Source of the DNA: Rhizopus sp. PT2906
Lineage: Eukaryota > Mucoromycota > Mucoromycetes > Mucorales > Rhizopodaceae
Length of the DNA stretch: 50,674 bases
Reading direction: 5' to 3'
NCBI GenBank assembly: GCA_025529335.1
Contig: JAMYHX010000310.1
Location: 1-50,674, forward strand
The notes under the pieces were generated by a model. It saw only the letters and a list, made by a program, of their open reading frames with translations, was not told the DNA's origin and searched no databases. Every line of letters starts with the position of its first letter. The first letter of the stretch is position 1. Made by a program: the position numbers and the translations under genes. Below, in pieces: positions 43,626 through 50,674 of this stretch.

Positions 43626-43771
43626 ATGCCCGCTAAAAAAATCTGTGACAATGATGCGTTTCGTCTACAAGTTATGATAGAGAAAGGTAAAGTAAAATGT
43701 GTGCTCTACTGTAAGATATAGAGCATTATAATGATCTATATCAAACACGTCATTTAACGCCTGTTCCGTGA
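43626..43771 (+). CDS. Possible 36-residue microprotein
   Basis: Two exons (43626-43686 and 43722-43771), joined by a 35 nt intron with GT..AG ends, would encode MPAKKICDNDAFRLQVMIEK then EHYNDLYQTRHLTPVP. In the next frame the sequence stays open (LFRESLSQSIAILKPRYYIL then LLDLACA), so a longer protein with another splice, or a broken gene, is possible. It sits between the divergent starts of DGK1 and AFG2 and is followed by AATAAATAAA and 30 A. I recognise no family and the intron would be very short. Confidence 0.25.
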
Positions 43772-43859
43772 GTCTCTCAGTCAAAGCATTGCTATCCTCA
43801 AACCCAGATACTATATTTTACTTCTTGACCTGGCCTGCGCCTAATTGAAGCTTTAATAA

Positions 43860-43861
<2 letters not shown>

Positions 43862-43891
<30 letters not shown>
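43862..43891 (+). repeat. A30 homopolymer after AATAAATAAA
   Basis: An uninterrupted run of 30 A directly follows AATAAAT at about 43854. The signal-plus-tail look could mean an inserted processed transcript end, or simple slippage at a poly(A) site. No flanking target duplication is obvious. Confidence 0.9.
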
Positions 43892-43892
<1 letters not shown>

Positions 43893-43951
43893 ACTGATCT
43901 CCGATTCGTCACTCGCTTTTTTATATATACAAATATTTTACAATTTATGAT

Positions 43952-46540
43952 ATGTCATTTGAAGTAAAAGCGACTAAAAATGATCAAAAACCAACAAGAA
44001 TATATCTTGCCTTGGAAGTAATGCAGCAAAGGCAAATTGGGACTGGCGATCTAATCACGGTTCGAAAACAAGATCAAGTAAATAGATTGCTTTTAATAGA
44101 CTTTTGCTGTAGATTGACTCTTTTATGCTATTATTAGATCGCCATTGGACATGCTTGGCCTTCTCTATTGACATCAATAAAAGGTTTTCAATCTCTTTTT
44201 CTTTTACATAATCTATAGTATAGAAACTCATTGATCCATTGCAGATGTCGAACTCACTACATGTATGCGTCTAAGTGGTTCCTTTATAATTGGTGATCTT
44301 GTCGATATTACAAAAGTAGATAGTGTTGAAGTAGAAGCAAATCAAGTGACAATTGACATATTGTCTAATACAGCACTTTATTCGAATGAGTTTATAGCTT
44401 ATATAAAACAAGTGCTAAGTAAATTGAAAAACAACAGCATTCTTACACTTGCTTATTTAATCAATGCACCTAGTTTACCAAAAGTTTGTTACTCGTGGAC
44501 AGATGATAGATATCAGTTATCTTGGAAACAAAGCAAGAATTCAAATCAGAGATGTTTCTGCACAGCACAATGCATTTGTTTACCAGGTGACACAAATGAC
44601 AAAGGTTACCAGTTTAATAACAACGGCAGATCCTGTCAAAGAAAAGCCAGACAGCAAAGTGAGTTATGAGAACATAGGTGGTCTCACCAAGCAAATACAA
44701 ATTGTTCGAGAGATGATTGAAACTCCTCTGAATAATCCTGAATTATTTGTGAGGTATGGTTTGAAGCCTCCTAGAGGCTTACTACTCTTTGGACCACCTG
44801 GGACAGGAAAGACATTGATCGCCCGTGCAGCAGCTCAAGAGGCAGGCGCTCATTCGATCATTGTGAATGGACCAGAAATAGTAAGCAAGTTTTACGGAGA
44901 AACAGAACAAAAGCTACGAGACATTTTTCAAGAAGCTATCGCGCGCTCACCGACTATTATATTTATTGATGAGATTGATTCACTCTGTCCAAAAAGAGAT
45001 GAAGCACCGAGTGAGCTAGAGAAGAGAGTAGTCACTACTTTACTAACACTCATGGATGGCGCAAATACTGAACATAACCGTGTGGTTGTCATTGGAGCTA
45101 CAAATAGACCCAATGCATTAGATGAAGCACTTCGTCGACCCGGTCGATTTGACAGGGAAGTTGAAATCGGTATACCTACTAGTGAAGCAAGATATTCTAT
45201 CTTTAAAACCATCATGGCCAAGATACCACACTCTTTGACAGATTTAGAACTGGAGCGTCTGGCGCAGAGATCACATGGTTATGTTGGTGCAGACATTGCT
45301 GCTGTTTGCCGAGAAGCTGGGCTCAAGTGCATTAAGCGATGCAGCTCTAATCCTACAGATAGTTTAATAGTCAACTTTCAAGATATGAAAGAAGCCATAA
45401 GTGAAATAAGACCAAGCGCAATGCGTGAGATAATGTTGGAGGTTCCAAAAGTGCATTGGACTGATATTGGCGGACAAGCAGACATCAAACAGAGATTGAA
45501 GGAATCAATCGAATGGCCCTTACAGCATCCCGAAGCATTTCAAAGACTTGGAATTAGACCACCAAAAGGAATTCTTCTGTATGGACCTCCAGGCTGTAGT
45601 AAGACTCTGATGGCTAAGGCATTAGCCACAGAGGCAAATTCAAATTTTATTGCTGTCAAAGGCCCTGAGGTAAAGAATAACATTTGACCAAAAAAAAAGA
45701 GTTCTAAATAATATGTGTAAAAATAGTTGCTAAGTAAATGGGTTGGTGAATCTGAAAAGGCAGTACATGAAGTATTCAGAAAAGCAAGAGCCGCTTCACC
45801 GTCAATTGTTTTTTTTGTAAGTGCTTGTCTTTATTCATTAGACATTTTCTGATAATTAATCATTTACTTAGGACGAAATTGATGCATTAACAGTTAAAAG
45901 AGGCGCCTCAGGAGATGGTGGTACTTCAGTTGCGGATAGAGTGTTATCTCAATTGCTAAATGAGTTGGATGGTATTGAGCCCTTGGTAAATGTAACTGTC
46001 GTGGCTGCGACTAATAGGCCAGATATCATTGTAAGTTGGCATTTGTATGAAATGTATAAAAAAGCAAGTTCTTACTTTAATCAGGACGATGCTCTTTTAC
46101 GTCCAGGAAGAATCGATAGAATTCTCTATGTTGGACCACCTGATTATGACTCACGTAAAGAGATATTTAGAATCCAACTAAGTAAAATGGCGTGTGCTTC
46201 AGATGTAGACATTGAAGAAATTGCGGCAAAAGTATACCAGATGAATATGTATATTAACTGAAATATTTACTTAATTCCATAATAGAGTGAAGGATGTTCA
46301 GGAGCTGAAGCTGTAGCAATATGTCAAGAAGCTGCCTTATTAGCAATGGAAGAAGATATTTACATTGATTCAGTATGTAATACTTGTGTTAGCTTAAACA
46401 ATGGCTGATAGCTTTTTTTTATATAGATCAAGATGAGGCATTTTAGACAGGCATTAGACACATTTACTAGAGGCATAACACCTGAAATGCTCCAGTTTTA
46501 TGCGGACTATCGAGAAAAATCAGGACTCCAGAGTATTTAA
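43952..46540 (+). CDS. AFG2: AAA-ATPase AFG2/SPATA5 (Drg1), 60S maturation
   Basis: Tandem AAA-ATPase that releases Rlp24 from cytoplasmic pre-60S particles. Nine exons (43952-44077, 44138-44183, 44245-44418, 44474-45669, 45727-45816, 45872-46030, 46085-46231, 46286-46372, 46427-46540) give 712 residues. The N-domain is followed by D1: VSYENIGGLTKQIQIVREMI, Walker A GPPGTGKT, Walker B IIFIDEIDSLCPKR, IGATNRPNALDEALRRPGRF. D2 has VHWTDIGGQADIKQRLKESI, Walker A GPPGCSKT, WVGESEKAVHEVFRKARAAS, Walker B IVFFDEIDAL (split by an intron) and AATNRPDII with DALLRPGRIDRILYVGPPD. GPPGCSKT in D2 is the distinguishing AFG2/SPATA5 feature and separates it from CDC48. It is a little shorter than yeast AFG2 (780), mainly in the N-domain. 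Confidence 0.93.
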
Positions 46541-46946
46541 TAAAGGAAAGAACTGTAAAAAAATTAAACAACTCAATATACATGCAAAAGAACCCCTTTT
46601 CCTATTTAATGCCAAAAATGTTGAGCAAAAGTTCATTCATTTGGAAAAATGTTTCTAGTATTTTGCATATATTTTTATCATCATTAGTGTTTCAGTCATC
46701 TTGGTTCATATTCTTGGTAGTAAACAGCTTTATGCTGTATATAGTAGTAGTAACAGTTTGGTAATTGAGTTGGCTTATTTTTGTTGCTATGCGTATCCAA
46801 GTAACCTTTAGCATACCTTTTTTTTTTATTCTTCATGCAAGCTATTGAAGGTAAATTTAAACGGCACTTTAGTTAAGCTCTCTACTATAGCTGAAGTCAT
46901 AAACTTGAGCTGTATAATGTTGATCCATTTCTTTATATTGTGTACA
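46541..46946. other. Spacer between AFG2 and the first Tc1 element
   Basis: About 400 bp of AT-rich sequence with the AFG2 3' end. No gene is seen. It ends at the TA target dinucleotide (46947-46948) of the transposon. Confidence 0.5.
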
Positions 46947-46948
46947 TA

Positions 46949-47164
46949 CAGTGAGGGACAAAACTGTCCCAATGTTTTGCAATTTTGCACTTTTGCCTAT
47001 GTATCTCACTCATTTTTGCTCCGATTAAAATAAAAGTACCATCATTTGAAAGAGCAACTAAAAATGTATAAGAAACAATTAACGTAGCACAAATACAACG
47101 GACTTTATTTATTACAAAAACCGCTGGGAAAGTGATGGGTCCATTGGGACAGTTTTGTCCCTTA
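46949..47164 (+). repeat. Left terminal inverted repeat, 216 bp
   Basis: Compared base by base by eye it is identical to the reverse complement of 48393-48608. It starts with the outer motif CAGTGAGGGACAAAACTGTC and ends with CATTGGGACAGTTTTGTCCC then TTA, which is the same motif turned around. So the repeat is itself bounded by inverted copies of roughly 20 bp. Confidence 0.93.
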
Positions 47165-47188
47165 ACTGAGTTTTGGCTGTATGCAAAG

Positions 47189-48220
47189 TTAATACTTTGT
47201 CCAGCCCCCTTTGGCACTAATAACAGCTTTAACCCTTTTTGGCATACTGTCTATTACCTTTAAAACTTCTTCTTTGGTGATTTTGTTGTACCATACATCC
47301 GTTATTCGTTCAAATTGCTCGCACATACCAGATGCAGGTGTTTCGTACTCGTTAAGTCTTCTCTTAAGCAAAGCCCATAGGTGTTCAATAGGATTAAGAT
47401 CCGGGGATTGTGAAGGCCAGTCCATAACTTCATAGGGTACACCTTGAAGGTACTGCTTTACGGTTTTGGCGGTGTGTTTCGGGTCGTTATCATGTTGAAA
47501 AACCATTTGGTTGAGTTCCATTTGGCATTCATTAGCCGCATGCTCCATCGATTTCTGAAGTTCATCTTTCAAAATTTCGAGATAAAGATGCTGATCCATG
47601 GGTGGTTCTATCTTGCAAAGCCAGCCAACTCCTGCAGCAGATATACAGCTCCATACCATAACATTTCCTCCTCCGTGTTTCACGGTTTGCTTAATATGGC
47701 GCTCTTCTAACGCTTGCCCATCCCTAATCCATGACCATACGCGGCCGTCAGAGTTGAATCTGTTGATTTTCGTTTCATCAGACCATACTACACGTCTCCA
47801 GTCCGCTATAGTGTAGTGCTTATATTTTTTAGCCCATTGTAAACGCTTGCGTTTTTGTAATGTTGTCAACTTAGGCTTTTCCACCTTCTCTATAGCCCCT
47901 AAACCTTGCTCGTGTAAAGCTCTACGGATGGTTTTTGCAGAAACATCGAGTCCCTCTGTATCCCTCATGCTCTTTTGCACATGTACAGCATTGTCTAAGC
48001 CACCCTTGGTCACCAAATAAGCGCACCGTTTCTTCTGGTTGCTGGTTAACTTAGATGGGCGACCCCCCTTATTCGGAATTGCTGTTATATCCTGGTCTTC
48101 CTTGATTCTCTGAACAGTTGAACGACCCACTCCCACCTTCTCTTGAATGTATCGAGTGCTTTTGTTCTTCATAAGATAGTAAATGACTCGGCTCTTGTCC
48201 TCTTTACTGATGGTTTTCAT
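47189..48220 (-). CDS. Tc1-type DD34E transposase, intact
   Basis: A 343-residue transposase starting MKTISKEDKSRVIYYLMKNK. The N-terminal paired-type DNA-binding part has a helix-turn-helix (RYIQEKVGVGRSTVQRIKED), a GGRPSKL GRPR-like link and a second helix set (VSAKTIRRALHEQGLGAIEK). The catalytic domain carries all three acidic positions: VVWSDETKINRF (first Asp), VFQHDNDPKHTAKTVKQYL (second Asp) and QSPDLNPIEHLWALLKRRL (Glu), with 34 residues between the second Asp and the Glu, i.e. DD34E. The C-terminus is VISAKGGWTKY, the usual Tc1 end. No motif is damaged, so it should be active if expressed. It is related to but clearly distinct from the transposase of the next element. Confidence 0.96.
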   Translation of the reverse strand: MKTISKEDKSRVIYYLMKNKSTRYIQEKVGVGRSTVQRIKEDQDITAIPNKGGRPSKLTSNQKKRCAYLVTKGGLDNAVHVQKSMRDTEGLDVSAKTIRRALHEQGLGAIEKVEKPKLTTLQKRKRLQWAKKYKHYTIADWRRVVWSDETKINRFNSDGRVWSWIRDGQALEERHIKQTVKHGGGNVMVWSCISAAGVGWLCKIEPPMDQHLYLEILKDELQKSMEHAANECQMELNQMVFQHDNDPKHTAKTVKQYLQGVPYEVMDWPSQSPDLNPIEHLWALLKRRLNEYETPASGMCEQFERITDVWYNKITKEEVLKVIDSMPKRVKAVISAKGGWTKY

Positions 48221-48392
48221 TCTACAGAAGTGTCAGATTGATACGTGGTAATTGCGTTTCAGTATGACCCCGCAACGTCACTTACGATAGTTTACACAGA
48301 GCAGAATAGTGGAATATGGTGTCTTTCACAGCATTTGGTGCACAGTTATAAGTATTTCGGACCAAATGGTCGACTTGTGGTGCAAGTACCAG

Positions 48393-48608
48393 TAAGGGAC
48401 AAAACTGTCCCAATGGACCCATCACTTTCCCAGCGGTTTTTGTAATAAATAAAGTCCGTTGTATTTGTGCTACGTTAATTGTTTCTTATACATTTTTAGT
48501 TGCTCTTTCAAATGATGGTACTTTTATTTTAATCGGAGCAAAAATGAGTGAGATACATAGGCAAAAGTGCAAAATTGCAAAACATTGGGACAGTTTTGTC
48601 CCTCACTG
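48393..48608 (-). repeat. Right terminal inverted repeat, 216 bp
   Basis: Exact inverted copy of 46949-47164. It begins TAAGGGACAAAACTGTCCC and ends GTCCCTCACTG before the TA at 48609. The transposase start codon lies 172 bp inside it. Confidence 0.93.
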
Positions 48609-48610
48609 TA

Positions 48611-48918
48611 GGTAGACATTTTGGTTCAAATTGGGTTTTTTAAACAGTGGCTCTTTATTAAAACACGTTTAATCTTTTACAAGTAATAAAAGCAGTATTC
48701 GTAGCACAAAAGATGAAAAAGGAATTTTACAGCGCACAACGCGAAGCTGAGATTCAAAATGTAGATTATACTGGTGATTGTGGACTTAGAAAAAACAAAA
48801 AAAAATAAGAAAAGGACGGCCCATCCATAAAAGGAAGGTGCATTCAAAAATAAATTGAAGTAAAATGGTATATTCTACATATAAAAGTATGCTTTAAAAA
48901 AATAAAATATAAAATATA
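48611..48918. other. 308 bp spacer between the two Tc1 elements
   Basis: AT-rich host DNA (A-runs near 48790 and 48895) lying between the right end of the first element and the left end of the second. It carries no gene. It ends with TA (48917-48918), the left target dinucleotide of the second element. Confidence 0.5.
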
Positions 48919-50536
48919 CAGTGAGGGACAAAACTGGCAAGATGTTTGCCAACTCCGCGAATTGTCACTGACGTTTCGTCGATAATTGCGCCAATCATCT
49001 CCAGTTTTTTGTTATATGTGCACACTCTCATGTAGTACATGTATGCTAAATTTGAAAATGTCTTGCAAAGAATTCATGTTTTTACAAGCGCTTAAAGTGA
49101 GTCGCTCCATGTTGCCACTTTTGACCCCACAGCCAGGGACACACTTTACGCAGGTTTTCTCCGTATTTTTTTTTTTTTACTCACGTATTGATTTTGGATT
49201 GATTATTATTCGTAAGTTCACGCTCGAATTTCGCTAGCAAGGTTGTGCAATCGACAAGTAAGCTGCTACTAACCTTTCGTAGGAACAATATGCGTCGTAT
49301 CAGTAACTCCGTCCGTAACAACATCATTTCTATGCTTTCAAACAACGTGTCATCACGCAAAATTGCTAAATGCACTGGTGTCAGTCGTACATACGTTGAT
49401 AATCTACGAAAAGAGGTGTTTCCTGAAAAAGAAGTGTCAAAAGGCGGTCGCCCAGCAAAATTGAGCGCTGAAGATAAGAGGGCATGCGTACGAATGAGCA
49501 CTGTAGGAGGCTTGGATAATGCCGCACAGGTAGCCAACCAATTAAATCAGCGAGTAGGTGTCAGAGTTAGCCCGAAGACGGTTTATAGGACACTGAAAGC
49601 AGCGGGATTAAGTGCAGTTGCAAAGGTGAAAAAGCCTAGGATTGATGAGCGTATGCGCCGAGCTCGACTTAGGTTTGCAAAGCAGTTCAAAGACTACACT
49701 GTTGAGGACTGGAGCCGCGTGGTATGGTCTGATGAGACTAAAATAAACAGGCTGTGCTCTGATGGTCGCACTTGGGTATGGGTAAGGGACACTGGTACAA
49801 TCCAACCTAAGCAGGTAAAGGAGACGGTCAAACATGGTGGTGGATCGATCCAGGTATGGAGTGCCATATCAGCTGCAGGATCAGGATGGCTATGCAAGAT
49901 AGACGACAGAATGGATAAGGAGCTGTATCTGCAGATACTGAAGGACGAACTGCAGCAGACTATGGGCTTGCGTCTTGACCAGCTGACATTTCAACATGAC
50001 AACGATTCAAAGCACACAGCGAAAGTTGTCCAAGCGTACCTTCAGCAGTAGCCATATGAAGTACTAGTATGGCCGTCTCATTCACCCGACTTAAACCCTA
50101 TCGAGCATATGTGGACTTTGCTGAAAAGAAAACTTAACGAGTATGATACACCACCAAGTGGAATAAACGAATTATTCGAGAGAATCACAGATGTATGGTA
50201 CAACAAAATAACAAAGGAAGATTGCCTGGCGGTTATAGATAGTATACCCGATAGAATAAGAGCTGTGATAAAAGCGAACGGTTATTGGACAAAGTACTAA
50301 AAATAAATAAAGTAATTTTTTTAGGCAGGGTCAAAACTGGCAACATGTACCAACCGACTTCCACCTCGTCGCTTTGCCCTAATATTGACATGCTGCAACT
50401 GGTACTTTACAGCATTACTCCCAGCAGTATGCTATTAATGTACAAAGATTTTCGAGGCTATAGGTGTAAACGCAAAGGAACACTGAGCAGTGAAAGATAA
50501 AAGTACTAATTATGTTGCCAGTTTTGTCCCTCACTG
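48919..50536 (+). mobile_element. Second Tc1/mariner element, transposase broken by one stop
   Basis: A 1618 bp element whose ends share the first 18 bp (CAGTGAGGGACAAAACTG) with the neighbouring element and continue GGCAA. The perfect terminal repeat is only 22 bp (48919-48940 and 50515-50536). Inner, oppositely oriented copies lie about 210 bp in: CATGTTGCCACTTTTGACCC (49108-49127) and GGGTCAAAACTGGCAACATG (50328-50347). The left flank has TA; the right flank reads TC, so the target duplication is altered or the end has changed. The transposase gene runs plus, opposite to the first element. Confidence 0.9.
49290..50300 (+). pseudogene. Tc1-type DD34E transposase with one in-frame TAG
   Basis: Reads as one continuous frame from MRRISNSVRNNIISMLSNNV to IKANGYWTKY except for a single TAG at 50049-50051. 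The stop falls between the second Asp block (FQHDNDSKHTAKVVQAYLQQ) and PYEVLVWPSHSPDLNPIEHM, which holds the catalytic Glu. The spacing is still 34, and the first Asp block VVWSDETKINRLCSDG is intact. The broken position matches Val in the neighbouring element's LQGVPYEV. Truncation removes the Glu, so the product should be inactive unless read through. The Met at 49290 was chosen by alignment with the other transposase; an upstream Met at 49245 adds 15 residues. Confidence 0.9.
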
Positions 50537-50574
50537 TCTTTATTTAATACAAAACATGAAAGTATTTATATGTT

Positions 50575-50674
50575 TTATGATTCGGCAGTGTTCTTTGAAA
50601 GGAAGGTGTTGAGCCACTGCCTACAAGCGATCTTTAAATTAAGAAGGCTTTGAGAGCTGCGCCAAGGCCTTGGT
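50575..50674 (-). CDS. Possible 3' end of a minus-strand gene, cut by window edge
   Basis: On the minus strand an open frame enters from the right edge and ends at TAA (50575-50577) with KIACRQWLNTFLSKNTAES. The C-terminal segment has a plausible helical, mixed composition, but only 32 codons are visible, so this is a weak call. If real, the second transposon inserted about 40 bp past its stop codon. Confidence 0.25.
   Translation of the reverse strand, partial: PRPWRSSQSLLNLKIACRQWLNTFLSKNTAES

Larger units (their letters stand above)
46949..48608 (-). mobile_element. Apparently intact Tc1/mariner element with long perfect TIRs
   Basis: A 1660 bp element bounded by TA on both sides (46947-46948 and 48609-48610), the Tc1/mariner target duplication. 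Its ends are perfect 216 bp inverted repeats beginning CAGTGAGGGACAAAACTG. Between them lies one full-length transposase gene on the minus strand with no stops or frameshifts. Identical long repeats, an intact TA duplication and an intact gene point to recent insertion. The pieces next to the gene are short: 24 bp on its 3' side and 172 bp on its 5' side. Confidence 0.95.

Noticed and set aside
46949..50536. CRISPR or satellite interpretation of the repeated GGGACAAAACTG motifs
   Set aside because: The repeats are few, inverted and placed at the ends of elements with transposase genes; there is no spacer array.

Overview
The window is nuclear DNA of a filamentous fungus. It is AT-rich, most genes are split by many 50-60 nt GT..AG introns, several coding starts have a TATA-like box about 55-90 bp upstream, and the decayed repeats look like families common in Mucorales (Mucoromycota). 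The Mucorales placement is inference from gene and transposon style; no rRNA or other marker confirms it.

Layout, left to right: RIX7/NVL AAA-ATPase (minus, cut by the window start); RPL20/eL20 (plus, divergent from RIX7); LIG4 (plus); an old Tc1-type relic; a CRT10-like WD40 gene (plus); RPS8/eS8 (minus); a PGA1-like ER membrane protein (minus); a dead tyrosine recombinase (minus) and a dead member of a repeated fungal family; then three tightly packed plus-strand genes (Gln-rich zinc-finger protein, gamma-tubulin complex GCP4, MTC1). Next come a choline/ethanolamine kinase, a cytosolic GH27 alpha-galactosidase-like gene, an EST1/SMG6-like PIN nuclease (minus), a decayed reading frame, UTP5/WDR43, a phospholipase D, a small zinc-knuckle protein, a 3 kb gene-poor stretch with another decayed frame, acetyl-CoA synthetase, a small secreted Cys-rich protein (minus), a DGK1-like CTP-dependent lipid kinase (minus) and AFG2/SPATA5 (plus). 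The last 3.7 kb holds two related Tc1/mariner transposons, one looking intact and recent, one with a single nonsense codon.

Five of about eighteen recognisable host genes serve ribosomes or their assembly (RIX7, RPL20, RPS8, UTP5, AFG2). RIX7 and RPL20 share a 190 bp divergent promoter. Two kinase genes (choline/ethanolamine kinase, DGK1-like) and the phospholipase D belong to phospholipid metabolism.

The most interesting things I see are: (1) both ribosomal-protein genes have one exceptionally long intron of almost equal length (236 and 234 nt) containing long complementary stems that would fold into closed multi-helix structures; (2) the two terminal transposons share an architecture in which each end carries an outer and an inner, oppositely oriented copy of the same terminal motif about 210 bp apart, and in the intact copy these bound perfect 216 bp terminal inverted repeats; (3) a 65-residue secreted Cys-rich protein with its own TATA box and poly(A) signal. 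Exon limits given are read by eye from splice motifs and family conservation; those in the LIG4 linker and the CRT10 5' end are uncertain.
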